Of a stretch of DNA of 64,000 nucleotides, positions 33,396-45,411 are shown piece by piece (the stretch's first letter is position 1; every line of letters begins with the position of its first letter). Under the pieces are notes generated by a model. It made no database searches. It had not been told where the DNA came from and was given only the letters and a program-made list of their open reading frames with translations. The DNA comes from Leptodactylus fallax. Its lineage: Eukaryota; Chordata; Amphibia; Anura; Leptodactylidae. The position numbers were made by a program, and so were the translations under genes. Where the stretch lies: the NCBI GenBank assembly GCA_947044405.1, contig CAMRHE010000506.1, forward strand, positions 248,001 through 312,000, in the 5' to 3' direction.

Positions 33396-36300
33396 AAGCC
33401 CCACAATCTTTAGGCTTGTCTCATTGGATAGGAAGGAGGTCTGGATTTTACTTAGGTGAACCCATGGCCAGCCAGATACTTCAAACACAGTGTTCAGAAG
33501 AAAGGTTGGATGTGTAATACATGGTCAGGCTAAGTCCGCCAAGCGACAGCTTCCCTTATAGCCTGTAGCCCCTAAATAACAGTGACAACCATCGAAGCCC
33601 CAGCAAGAAGAATACCTTCATCCACCAGGGCAGCATCAGAGCAGCACAAGCAGGATGTCACTTCATGGTAGCAGTTCACGGGATCCTCACCCTCTCATTG
33701 CCCTCCTGAAGCCACAGTGTGCTGTGCATTAGCTAAATTGTTTACAGCACTGAGCTAAAAATCTGACTATCCTGGGATCTACTCAGCGCCCATCCATAAT
33801 TGACAGATTGCCGACCCCTGCCGTAAGCTAATGCACCACTCTGACATTACTGAATGATACATATGACAGATATGAATGACAGATCTCTTCTGGGCTCTTG
33901 AACCTCATCAGGGCGAATCAAAGATCTGCTTAACTATGTGAAATGCAGTAGATATAGCATCACTACTGAGGGGGAAGATAGGGGGGCTCTAGTTATACTT
34001 CATGGGAGAAAAATATGCAAATAGCGGTCCTCTTCAAGGAAGAAATTTACCCTGAGAACTCCCGTATGGCTATTCCTATGGGAACATATGGGATCCTTAA
34101 ACAGAATTGTTCCCGGTCATTTAGTACAGAGCGGAACTAGACACATTGAATTAATGATTGTGGATTTCCATCAATAATCAATGTTTTGTGGAGAACAGAG
34201 GATTAGGGGTATCCAATGTGCCCAATCTCTTGTTCTAAGACAAGTTTTGGCGACAGTGGGGGAGATGTTAGCAAACAAACATTTGGTACATGAAAGTCTT
34301 AACTCTTCTACAGTAAAGGTTCCCATACTCCTTCAATAGCTGATGGCCAAATGCTAGCTCAGATAAGATTTGTTCCTGCTGACCCTTCCATACACACTGG
34401 TTGTCAGGAATCTCAGTATACTAGCTCCTGTTTGCAGTGGCCGCCTTAAGGTCTCCACCAAACAAACGCTGCTTGGGTCTGTAAAGTCTATCAGAACTTT
34501 AAGACACAGACCCAAACAGAGATTTGCCTCATGTTTCAATTAAGTGATAAGGTGGGTTACTTAAACCTTGCTGAAGTTCAGTCATGTGCCTGTGATTGTC
34601 TTGTGCAGCTGGGCTCCTTTCTCTGCTAGACAAGACTTGTTTACTACTGATGTCCTGGTTCTGATTCTGGCTTGTTCTCTTGGTTAACTCCTTGACTTTT
34701 GATTTGGATTTGGTTGTGACTTCTCAGATTAACCTTCGACATGAACTCTGACTCTCCTCTGATACTTGTTTTGGCAACTCCTTACACCCTTGGCTTGTTT
34801 ATTACTCCCTTATTCCTTCTAAAGGTACTGATTTGTTCTTCATATCTGCAAGTGCACATCTTGTCTTATACTTGTCTTGGCTTTGTGACCTGAATCCTGA
34901 GCGGCAAAGTCCATCCTGCCTTGGAGCAGGCTCTAGTGAAGACATCGGGGATGCTTTAAATTCCACATTCCAAGATAGCGTCAGAGAATAGGCAGCAGTT
35001 TACTTGAAGAATTCAGATCTAATCTATTCTTAGGCCATTTTAGGGAGTACTTCTATCTGGAAGCATGCATGTAATGTCAATGTAAAGAGGAGAGCAAACC
35101 ACTGCCCTTACAACAAAAGGATTGGGCGCTGAAAATCAACATGCCCAATCCCTCTTCCCCCTAACCAATGTTGTTTGGAGACACTCCATACATATAAGAT
35201 AGTTGACTAGTCGCACCAAAATCAGTGGGTTCAGCCAATTTTTCGCTTATGTGTATGGGACCTTATATACCTTATTATAGTATATATATTGCAAGAGCTA
35301 GTTTTCATCCATTTGGAACAAGGCTACCTTGCCATACAGAAGCATAACCTGATGTCTTCTTATTTATGGGAAATCTGCAAACATGGACTCTGCACAATGT
35401 GACATAGAGGCCTTATGGGTATGTATAATGTCTCTGAGAGAATCCATATTCTCTTCTAGAAGTAAAAACTTCTAAGGAAGAATACCTCACGATTTGGCAT
35501 ATGTTGGCACATGACAAAATCTGTTGTCATAAGACTCACTGAATTTTTGAGTGAAAAACCTCACTGTACCTTCATATAAAAGTGAAGACATATGTAAATA
35601 CAGTGTAGGTATATGACATGTTCTCGATGCCGTATTACTTATCCATACGACATTGCTGCATGTGCAAATCCCAAAGACCACCACATGTAAAGGCGAAAAA
35701 TTGGTCATACCTGCTGATATTTCCATAACTGGTAATGTCTATGGGGGGCTCCTGACTCTACCCTGGTAGATGTTGGGGGAAAGAAGGATTGTGCATGTTA
35801 AATTTCATCATGTCAGGTCTCCGTTCCTCTAAGAGATAATCCAACGCCAGGGGTGTTCGGCAGCACCTTTCTCTCCCTATTGAAAACACATACACCAAGC
35901 ATTCATGTGTATGGGGCTGTTGGGAGGAATACCTGGCTGAACAAGTCTTCAAATGACAACCATTGACCATAGTATTCCCATAAATTACTGAGACAACACA
36001 ACTATCCACATTCCCTTGTTACAAAGCTAACTACACCAATTTCTTACCAAATCTTTGCATCTCAATGCCAAGCAGCTGCCGCAGACAAAATAAAGCCACA
36101 TCTTGACTTTAGGGCACATTCTTATCATGAAATGACCATTTTACTAAAAATATCCTTTTGCATTATTAAAGGTTATGTCAAAAGCCTTGATAACAATAAC
36201 TGAAGACAAGATGAATCTAATATACAGAAGGAATGGACTGATTCGATGGTTTTCCATAAAGTGTCACATAAAGGAAATTGTACAACAGTCCGGCAGTTAA

Positions 36301-36951
36301 ACAGTGAGTTGCTGTTAGAGATATCTCACATAGAGGCAGCTTAGTGCTGTTTAGCTGCCTCTAAAGCAAGGCGAATGCATAATAACAAGATCCTTGATAG
36401 ATAATCAGTATGCGCTGTCACTGTCAGTATATACTGACACCAGAGCTAACACCCAGCAATCCAAAAACACAGCTTGTAGCGTTTGTCAACCTTCTTCTAG
36501 CCCAAAAACATCTATTAATGTGAATTGCCAGAGTCTGATTACTTAACACGGGCCTGATCAATGACTCAGGATGTAAGAGTGCGGGCACAATTTTACTTAT
36601 GTATTAACTAGAAAACCATATTCTGTACTCTGTGATACAGATTAAACCAATGTACGAGTTAGTCTGTTGGTGGGAGGAACAGAGACGTGAATATAATGTA
36701 AAGGCGGATGGAAGGGGGAAGGGAAAGACTGGTCATATGATGTGGTCGTATGATGGGTCAGATATTACTAGAGATATAATAAATACTACAGGTGATATCA
36801 AAGTAAAGTACACCAAAGTCGCTCAAAATTTGATATTATATGGTAGATTTTCCGATTATTTATGCAACATATGAGGATTTCGACACAGATCCCTGTGATT
36901 CTGCAACCAAATATATAGTGTCCTACAAAAAATCTGCAGTGTCTAAAATTC
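33396..36951. other. Long unrecognised stretch
   Basis: 3.5 kb without an identified gene, RNA or delimitable element. The pyrimidine-rich block 34560-34990 (many CTTGT/CTTGG repeats) resembles leader or LTR-adjacent sequence of a retroelement, but no LTR, primer-binding site or coding motif is visible. Frames of 61-83 codons lack motifs. Confidence 0.5.
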
Positions 36952-37210
36952 TTAGGGCCCATGCACATGAATGAGTGTGCCATCCAATGCTCCTCCAAGG
37001 GGGCATGCAATAGTCCGTTTCGTTCCGGGGAGCACAGAGCAGGTCCTATCCTGCTCTGTGTCATCAGAGCCACACAGATCAGAAGCCCCCATAGAGGTAA
37101 GTACATCACTGAGTGCACTCTGATGTCACTCCAAGTGTCATTCAAGTGCATTACACTGCATAATGGGCCCCACCTTGGATGCCACACTTGTTCATGTGTA
37201 TGGGGTCTTA
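36952..37210. mobile_element. Harbinger-like MITE, 253 bp, uninterrupted copy
   Basis: TTA at 36952-36954 and 37208-37210. Ends GGGCCCATGCACATGAATGA and, inverted, GACCCCATACACATGAACAA. This is the intact counterpart of the copy split by Tc1 at 7512-8810. No coding capacity; the 139- and 103-codon frames across it are chance. Confidence 0.75.
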
Positions 37211-38025
37211 GGGCCACACTTACAAATGATATGCTGCTAATTGTGATGACAAAATATGCAGTGTGTGGATGAAATTTGGTAAAATCTCATTCACTTTCCT
37301 GGTGCTGAAAAACGCTGCAAATTTTATGCCCTCAAATCTGGTTGTAAAATCTACAGCGTATCCATCCTATCTGGACATACACTTCAAAGAAAGACTTCAA
37401 AAAATCTCTGCTGTACAATGCCAGAGAATACAGGTTACAACATTTTGGCCTCAGGTTACAACATTTTACCATTTCATGGGCTGTTGTAACTTGATATCAC
37501 ATTCAATATGCAATTCTACAGGCAGTACTGATTTGTGGCATAGGCAGGGTTGGTTTTAAGGGGAGGTAGATTAAGCAACTGTCCAGAATCCCCATTTACT
37601 AAGGAGTCTAAAAAGACAGGAACAACAAGAATAAATTAAAATCACCCACATATAGCAAAGAATAAAAGACTGTTTCCATTCTACTGCTTGGTATTTGAGC
37701 AGGTTTTTTGGGAACGGATCCCCTTAAACCATAATCTACCAGTAAGTGCGGGAACGTTTCATTTTGAGTGAGGTGTGCTCTTTGGGCCTATTACGGTGGG
37801 AAGATGGCATCTACACATCCTCACTCCCCTCCCCTTATTTGTTTTTCTCTCTTCCCCCAATTTTGCACCCCCCACTATTCCCTCTAGCTTATAAATAGTC
37901 AAAAATTGAAGAACAACCTTAGGGAAAGTTATCCTTGGATGACGATGGACTCTCCAGAGAACACTGAGACCTGGGAGATTCACACTACTTGCAGGATTAT
38001 ACTGATCTCTGTCCGGATAGCTTCA
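37211..38025. other. Unrecognised sequence
   Basis: GGTTACAACATTTTGGCCTC and CAGGTTACAACATTTTACC at 37432-37470 form a short direct duplication. Nothing else recognised. Confidence 0.5.
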
Positions 38026-38272
38026 TTTAAGGCTGGAGTCTGGAGACTCCTCCACAGAAATCACCAGCAATTGATGGACAGAAATGTTCTGCATGGAGGT
38101 CTTTTCTGTCTGCCGGTTTCAGTATAAAAACAGCAGACACCTAGTGGACCCCATTATAGTCTATGGGGACCGCCGGTGTCCGTGAGTAACCTCTGTTTTA
38201 GTGATCTGGCTCTCCTCCATTCAGGTCCCCCAGCGACCCGAATGACAGGAACAGATGTGAACCTAGCCTTAG
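38026..38272. mobile_element. MITE of the GTTCACATCTG-ended family
   Basis: Starts near TTAAGGCTGGAGTCTGG and ends AACAGATGTGAACCTAGCCT. Contains TGGACCCCATTATAGTCTAT, shared with 5997 and 62213. Left end decayed; no coding capacity. Confidence 0.6.
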
Positions 38273-39410
38273 ACATGGCCTTTCTCCATCCTCCCCTCCC
38301 CTTTTCCACCTCCTCATACTGATATTGTTTACTGTTTCAAATTTTTGAAAAATTCATAAAAAGTACATGGAAAAAATGCCAGTATGGATGAGTGATTGTA
38401 ATATTTGGGAACTGAATTGCTGTGTCATGTGGTAATGATATGGTCTTATTAGTTGGTGTCTTTGAGAGGTTATTGCTTGGTTACTACATATTGTCTGATA
38501 ACTATATGGTGGTATTACGTAGCTGTATATTACAGCATGGTACTGTAAGGTGGTATGACGTGGGCTAAAATTACAAGAACTGTATATGGGAAATGTTGCC
38601 AAGGGCCTAGTTGTCTATAAACTGGCCCCATTGAGCATTTCACTGTTAAAACACCTATGAATTGGTGAATGACATTTGGGGCACTGACTGGCAATCCAGT
38701 GATGCTTTCTGAGGTGCAGTACCATATTCCTTTGGAAACCAAGTGAAGGCGGCTCCATCTTATTTATTCTGTACTGTGTGTGAACAAGACTCTAAAGAAA
38801 CTGCAGTTCTCAACTCGAACTGAGTTGTGGAGGAGGTGGCATCCCAGAGCAACTGAAATTAATATTTTAATATTTCAAATATCTAATTTGGGGCTTTGGA
38901 ACCAATTACCAGTCTACTTTAGATTTTTTTCTGGTTCCAAGTTAAAGCAGGAGATGTGTACATGGGGAGGAAAAAAATCTGTTGCAAATTTTAACAAATT
39001 TTATTTTGACAAATTTGTTTTATTTATATACATTTTATAACAGATTTGTCGCAAATATGAACCTATGCGTAGCAAAGGATGAAATCGGTAGTTACGCATG
39101 GAAATTTTGTGCAGCATGTGGATGAGATTTGTTAAATTTTCATCCACTTTGCAGCAAATGTATTCCACTGTGGATTCAGCCGGTAAATTGGACTGAAAAT
39201 CCATAGCATTTCCACTTCATGTAAACACAACCTAAATATTTAATTTAGTTTTGCCATAAACAGTTTACAAAAAAAATGTAAACAGGAACATATAACAGAT
39301 AACAGTATAAAATAAGAGAAGGATTTTCCTATAAAGAGACCTTCATGACATGTTGGGCAGACAACAGATTTAGCATTTCTGGTCTGCAGTAAACCAGACT
39401 ACAGGACATG
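38273..39410. other. Unrecognised sequence
   Basis: AT-rich, no gene or delimitable repeat. Confidence 0.5.
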
Positions 39411-39698
39411 GGTAGGGGCAGGGGCGTAACTTGAGTGGGTGCAGAGGGTGCAGTCGCATCGGGGCCCAGGAGCCTTAGGGGGCCCATAAGCACTGGCATC
39501 AGTATTGAGATTGCAGCTTCCATCTGGCCCATAAGCCAAGGAGACCCCCAGATTACCCTGACCACACTAAGGTTCATTAAACTCCTTAGCACCCGTAACC
39601 ATCACTATCAAGAATTTGCTGTAGGGATGAGGTAGCGGGCCCCGGACAAAAGATTGCACCGGGGCCCACAAGACTTTAGTTACGCCACTGGGTAGGGG
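39411..39698. mobile_element. hAT MITE, 272 bp, perfect 8-bp target duplication
   Basis: GGTAGGGG at 39411-39418 and 39691-39698 flanks CAGGGGCGTAACTTGAGTGG at one end and the inverse of CAGTGGCGTAACTAAAGTCT at the other. GGGGCCC blocks near both ends also pair. No transposase; hAT assignment rests on the octamer duplication and CAG/CTG tips. Confidence 0.9.
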
Positions 39699-41003
39699 AT
39701 ATACCGCCGCTATAATACTTTTTGTCAGACGTTGACTGGGCAATAGCAATATCTGGTTGTCTCTGCAAACTAAGGATATGTTCACACGTGGGACATTACT
39801 TTTACAAAATTGAAAGTTTCAAGGTTTGTAAAAATCCATAACCACACTACAGAAACAGCTCTATTCTACATGTCTTTGTCTTGTCAATTTAAGTTTTTGT
39901 TAAAGTTAGTTATATTAGTATTCCAAGAATTTCAAGTTATATGCATGACCTGCCACTCCATTTACAGGGGGCACACAGGACCAGTGACTGTGGGGCTCCC
40001 GGTTGGTTAGACCCCACCGATCAGACAGTTAATACTAGTATACCCCTTTAAGGGTGTTTTCCTTAAATTGACATTTATCAGTGTCATTTTGGTGATAAAT
40101 GTCTGGTCACATATCATTACAACAGCGGCCATAAGCCCTCCACTGGATGACTGCAGTCAGGAGGAGTGTAAATGGAGCGGTGGTAGAGCATGTCCGGTGC
40201 TGATCCAATCCATGGGACTACCATTCTAGTGATTGATGGGGGTCTCAGTGGCGGAGCCCCCAGCAATTAGACATCTATCACCTTCCTCAGGGAATTGTAG
40301 AAAGACCCCTTCAGAAGTGCTACTATGTGTGCTATGGTTGGTCACTCCTTGTAGACCAGTAACTATAACCTTATAATTTGTGACCTTCTTATAGGCAACG
40401 TCTTTTAAAAGCTCTTTGCTTGGACTCCCAAAGTCAAGAATCTAGTCTGATTCTGATGAAACATCCTCGTAGGCTTTTATTAACTCAAGTGGGCAATCTT
40501 ATCATGTGATCTTTTCTCAACCCATACACGCTGCAAACAGCTTCTCTAAGTAAGGGGGCTCTGAGCAGATACCCTCTCAGCATACGGTAGGGTGATTCTC
40601 AATCTGAAATGTTGGTCTACAAAATTAGTATGGAAAGTGTTCTAAGAGGTAACACAGTAAGGCTGGTCATACACTTCAGTTAGTAGTTGGCTAAATACTT
40701 GGTCAATAGCTATCTTTCCTGACCCCATCTCATGAATGTGCACACTCACTTTGGACAAACGTCTAAATGGAAAGTGGGGATAAAGTCAATGCCAGATCCC
40801 TCTTTCTCCTTCAAACACCTCTGATGGTGGCTTATCTCCTCCTAAAAGCAAAAGGATTGGGCATTCTGAACTTCAGCTACCCAATACTTCTCTTTCCAAA
40901 CATTTGCCATGGAAGGAGAGTCAGGAAGCCCCTATACACTAGATGGTCACCAAGTCCCACCAAAATCAGTGTGACTCAGCCGGCATTAATTTGTTGGGCC
41001 AGC
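39699..41003. other. Unrecognised sequence
   Basis: Contains TACCCCTTTAAGGGTGTTTTCC at about 40032, where right and left AGGGG-type MITE ends appear to meet, and a CATTTATCA/TGATAAATG inverted pair around 40071-40100; no full element could be delimited. Confidence 0.45.
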
Positions 41004-41376
41004 TTAAAGGAAGAACAGATAGAAGAATATTGATAACCTGTCCTATAGTTAGGTCATCAATATCAGATTGGTGGTGGTCTGATACCCAGCACCCCCAGTG
41101 ATCAGCTGTTGATTGCAGTTGATACCTCGAGAATGGAGCAGGAAGCAGAGAGCGCTGTTCTCTGTGCAGTGGCCAGCCCAGGTACTGCAGATTAACTCCC
41201 TCTCATTTGAATAGGACCACCAACGCAGAGAACAGAGCAGTCTGCTCCATTCTCTATATATCAGCTACTGAGAACAGCTTATTGGTGGGTTGTCAGACCA
41301 GCACCAATCTGATATTGATGCTTTATCTATGGGATAGGTCATCAATATTTTTAGCTTCGAAAAAAAAAAACTTTAA
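41004..41376. mobile_element. TTAA-flanked foldback MITE, ATTGATGACCTATC family
   Basis: TTAA at 41004-41007 and 41373-41376. Arms pair through ATCAATATCAGATTGGTGGT (41059) and its inverse ACCAGCACCAATCTGATATT (41307), and a CATCAATATT/AATATTGAT pair further out. The right end carries an expanded A-run. Relative of 26900-27268. Confidence 0.7.
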
Positions 41377-41596
41377 TACAATACTCTGAACATCTCATGT
41401 TTTATGATGATGAAGACATCATATGTGATTTCCATTTTAGAGAATCCTCTGACACCAGTGAGTACCTCTAAGCTGGTTCTACTATAGATGCCCTGAATAT
41501 AAGGGGCCATGTTGCTCAGCGATGTGCTTGTCAGTTATCAGGTACTTTCATAAACTGGGAATCTCCAATTCTGTAATATTGATTTATTGATAAAAG
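41377..41596. other. Unrecognised sequence
   Basis: Nothing identified before the duplicated block. Confidence 0.4.
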
Positions 41597-42208
41597 AATT
41601 TAGAGATATGATGGAGATTCCAAATTATGGCTATTTCTGCTAAGGAGTAAAAAGGGGTTGAATGCCCCCTCACAGGCACCAGCAGAGCCTCAAAGGTACA
41701 TTGTAACATAGAAATTCGGTGTCATCATTGTTACATTTCATGTTTGAGTATTATAGGAATGTTTTTTATTTTCTTTACATTAGGTGCTGAGGTTCCAACA
41801 AACCAAATACTGCCCCCTTGGAATGGATGAGTCACTGACTTAAAAAAAAAAAAAAAAAATAGCTAGAATTTGTACTAGTCAATGCTGGGCTTTGATAGGA
41901 TGCTTTGGGCAACAAAGTTTTTTTTTGTGTTGTTTTTGACAGTTTCCATAAATCTGCCCCAAAGAATCTAGAGATATGATGGAAGTCTCTGCCATAAAGT
42001 ACAGGATTTTGGATGCAATATGGAGCATCCCCTCATGGGCATCAACATGGCCTGGAAAGTACTTTATAACATCTACACAGACATATAGGAACTCTGTGTT
42101 TTCGATGCATAATCACATTTTTGAGTGTTACTAAAGAATCTTTTTCCTTTTCCGTACATTCGGTGCAGACAACCAAATACTGCCCCCTTGGAATGGATGA
42201 GTCACAAG
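41597..42208. repeat. Diverged tandem duplication, period about 369 bp
   Basis: TAGAGATATGATGGA at 41601 recurs at 41969, and ACCAAATACTGCCCCCTTGG with GAATGGATGAGTCAC at 41802 recurs at 42172. Between these anchors the two copies align weakly with many indels (for example ATGCCCCCTCACAGGCACCA against ATCCCCTCATGGGCATCAAC). The first copy is followed by an 18-base A-run. Not matched to any element family here. Confidence 0.8.
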
Positions 42209-42840
42209 ATGTTAGACCTGGCATTAGTAATGTGGCATTATGCCATATATTCTGCCAATATCTTCACACATGAGGCCCACTGGATATTTTTGACTGACGC
42301 ACATGGTAGATCTCCCCCTTACAAAGACCGGGGCAGAGTCGGACATAAAACACTTTCTTTTCCCAAATCATTCTATTTTTTTTACAAGACATTCCCTGCC
42401 TCAATTATTACTGTAACATACTGTATATTTCTGACTATCACACCTATTGATAGCTCCCATCATACAAAATTTTATAGAAATGTTCCTGTCTGTGCTAACC
42501 CGACGTGCCTATATCTTGAAGAATGATATAGGATCCTATATAGGTATACCAAGACTCTTATGTAATTCTTGGATTTCTGTTATAAGCAGGTCACCTCCAC
42601 TGGCTTTATAATAGGAGGAAACCCACATAAAAACTATAATGCTCATAAAAACTGGTGAACTTGCATGAATCCCTGAAGAAAAGCATTATTCAACCCTGTG
42701 GCTTTATTATAAGGACTGTATATATTGCTACAAAATTGGCCAGATGTATCCACAAGTATTGAAGTCTCTCTATTCTGCATTGTATCTAAAATTTTACTTG
42801 CAGTTCTAATAATAATAAAAAATATAGAATATTTATTTGT
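42209..42840. other. Unrecognised sequence
   Basis: No gene; a 133-codon frame (42125-42526) overlaps the duplication and has no motif. Confidence 0.5.
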
Positions 42841-42841
42841 G

Positions 42842-42881
<40 letters not shown>
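42841..42881. repeat. TA microsatellite
   Basis: About twenty uninterrupted TA units. Confidence 0.95.
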
Positions 42882-42883
<2 letters not shown>

Positions 42884-43920
42884 AATTGTCATCGTCTAGT
42901 CTTACCTTCGACAATCCAGCCAATGACTCCTTCCATCTAAGAGATTTGCAACAGCTGGGTATCAATATTAAATCCAATCAGGTTTGCAGTGATCTTCGGA
43001 AAGACCATTCTCTCTGTACAATCCAGCATCCTTTATGGCCCTGGTGGTGGTAGGCGATGCCCTGTAAATTGCCCAGCGTTTCCCTGGTCTTTTAGGCTGA
43101 TGCCTGCTCCTATATTCCCCCTCCGGTAGGCTGCACTCAGTGGATGGAGCCAGCAGCACAGCACTGCATTCAAGCAGTCATTTGTAGGATGAATGCCAGT
43201 AACAGTGGAGATACTGTTGTGTAGGGGGAGGGGATAGGGATGAAGGCAATAAGCACTGAAGCCTCTCTCCTTCTCCTACAGACTTGTACGAAGCAGAAAT
43301 ACAGAGGAGTGTTCCCACCCATTGCATGTCAATGTCTCCTCCACACTGCCGCTTCTGCTGCACCTGCACATCTGCAAGCATCCAGTGCAATACACTCTAA
43401 TGAGGAGACGGAGATGGGCGGCTGACTCATTTATCCAGATTTTGACCTGGATAAATCCAGAAATTCTTAAAACTCTACCTATAGCGATACTTCGAATATA
43501 TTGCACAAATCCCTCAAAATAATGTCATATTTTATGTGAGTATTCCAATCACTACCTGCAAGAATCTGGGAAAAAATAAGATTCTTGCACCTGCCCTGCT
43601 GACCTGCAAGCAGAATGCAGTCTGCCATCCAAGACGTCTTGTAGCCCATCGATAGACTGCCGCTAGTTCAGGCAAGGAGGGGGGAATTTTAACTTTCCTG
43701 TAATCCTATAAGTTATTATTGAAGCACTGTCACAGCTAAATGGAATCACATAAATATTATGTCAGCGGATTGTCAAGTATGCAATTTACTAATATACTCT
43801 TCAAATAGACTCCGAAATCGGAGCCTCACTGTAGCGAAATGCACATGGGGTGGAATCTGGTGTGTATTTTCCATGTAGAATTCCCTGGGGTTTTGGCTGC
43901 GTTTCCGCTTTGTTATGATG
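42882..43920. other. Unrecognised sequence
   Basis: No gene or delimitable repeat; frames of 60-76 codons without motifs. Confidence 0.5.
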
Positions 43921-44094
43921 TTGTAGCGCAGGGGTAGGCAACCTTCGGCACTCCAGCTGTTGGAAAACTACAACTCCCAGCATGTATACTTGCTCTGCTG
44001 TTCTTGAAACTCCCATGGAAGTGAATGGAGCATATTGGGAGTTGTAGTTTCACAGCAGCTGGAGTGCCGAAGGTTGCTGACCCCTGTTGTAGCG
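43921..44094. mobile_element. hAT MITE, 158 bp, perfect 8-bp target duplication
   Basis: TTGTAGCG at 43921-43928 and 44087-44094. Terminal repeats pair for about 50 bp: CAGGGGTAGGCAACCTTCGG with inverted CAGGGGTCAGCAACCTTCGG, then GCACTCCAGCTG and ACTACAACTCCCA on both arms. Nearly the whole element is a hairpin. hAT by octamer duplication and CAG/CTG ends. Confidence 0.93.
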
Positions 44095-44514
44095 GATATT
44101 GGTGCAGATTTCACCCTATGCATTGCAAATGGTCAATTCCTGCACTATAGGTCAATATGCGCATGGGAAGTTTCCGTAATGTGTAGATGACATATTTAAA
44201 GTCTTGTCTACTTAGCTGGTACTGTATTATAAGGCGTATTTTTCACATGCAAATCTGTACGGAAAATCTGCAGCTGCAGCTCCGGCCTACTCATAAATCA
44301 GATGCACGTCCATGCGCCAGAATGGAAATCTACGCCATTCAGGAACTGGCGTAGATTTTCTGTATAACTCACGACACAAACCAAGCAAGGCACAGAACAG
44401 GGAATGTGCCGCAAGAAAGGGCCTTGAGGCAAATATGCACCAGACTATCACCCATCTATTCCAGAAAACTGGAGTAGAAGGGTTGGTGCATTCGTCCCAA
44501 TGTTTGCATTTACA
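44095..44514. other. Unrecognised sequence
   Basis: Nothing identified. Confidence 0.45.
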
Positions 44515-45064
44515 CTAAGTTCACATGGAGGAAAATGGAGCTTATTTGAGGCGGATTCAGCCTCAAAATCAGCTCCAAATTCCACCTGAAACCAGCGGCA
44601 GATACCGATTTCCTCCTCTAGCTGACTTTCGCGGAAAACATAAGAATCATGCTCGATCTTCAGACGGATTCCCACCTGATAACTCCTGATGATGTAAATA
44701 GGAGGTGGAAAATTCTGCCTGGCAGGGGCGGAATTGGATTTGGAATTTGGTCAATTAGAAAAATTCATCTTGGAAAAATTCTTGAAGCTGAATTTTTTTG
44801 CTAGGAAAATTTACACCGTGTGAACAAAAATCTGCCTTCTATTGTATTCAATGGGAGGCAGAGATTGAAGCAGGACACTGAAAAATAAGTATCCCGCACG
44901 ATCTTGCCACGGATTCCACAACTGATTAGCTACAGAACCGGTGGCGTGAGCAGCAAGTGAAAGCTGCCGTGGAAAGCTGGAGGATCAGAAGTGGAGAGGA
45001 ATTTGAGGTACACTCCCGCCTGAAGTTCCTCTCTTCACTTTCCGCCATGTGAACTTACCCTTAC
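44515..45064. mobile_element. MITE-like repeat with TAAGTTCACATGG ends
   Basis: Left CTAAGTTCACATGGAGGAAA and right TTTCCGCCATGTGAACTTA-type ends pair. GGAAAATTC and AAAATCTGC blocks repeat internally, suggesting an old nested structure. A partial relative is at 22740-22862. It ends 30 bp before the DIRS element. No coding capacity. Confidence 0.55.
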
Positions 45065-45119
45065 CCTTTATTCACACGACCATGATGAAAAGCAATCGTT
45101 GATTGTAATGTCAATCTGT

Positions 45120-45264
45120 ATTCCCTTAGTCCAGACAGCAGCACAATATGGGGTATCTCTGCCCCTGTGTGTTGTTTAGGACAGTGGAACCTTTAATTAG
45201 CACCAAATTTAAGGTGCCTCCTACTAGCCCTATAAGAGGGCACAAGAGACCTCCCTCCACTGTG
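45120..45264. repeat. DIRS left inverted terminal repeat
   Basis: ATTCCCTTAGTCCAGACAGC onward; matches the right repeat in inverted orientation through ATTAGCACCAAATTTAAGGT and GACCTCCCTCCACTGTG. Differences concentrate at the outer tip (CTTAGTCCAGA against CTTACGTCCGA). Confidence 0.93.
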
Positions 45265-45308
45265 TAAATTATAAAGTAAAAGGAAACAAGCTTCTAGGGA
45301 GGGAAGCC

Positions 45309-45394
45309 TTGTGCTGCTGTCTGGACTAAGGGAATACAGATTGACATTACAATCAACGATTCCCCTTACGTCCGACAGCAGCACAATATGGGGA
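45309..45394. repeat. DIRS internal complementary region
   Basis: The first half (45309-45361) is the reverse complement of the element's left edge, through ACTAAGGGAATACAGATTGA and CATTACAATCAACGATT. The second half (45359-45394) is the reverse complement of the right edge, through CCCCTTACGTCCGACAGC. The halves overlap at ATT, complement of the AAT at both borders. This region lets the ends be restored and the circle be formed in the accepted DIRS replication model. Confidence 0.93.
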
Positions 45395-45411
45395 GATAGC
45401 AAGCAATTCCC

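Noticed and set aside
34560..34990. LTR or retroviral leader
   Set aside because: Pyrimidine-rich and suggestive, but no paired LTR, primer-binding site, polypurine tract or coding motif was found.
36798..37272. 139- and 103-codon frames on opposite strands
   Set aside because: They cross a MITE delimited by its inverted ends and TTA duplication.
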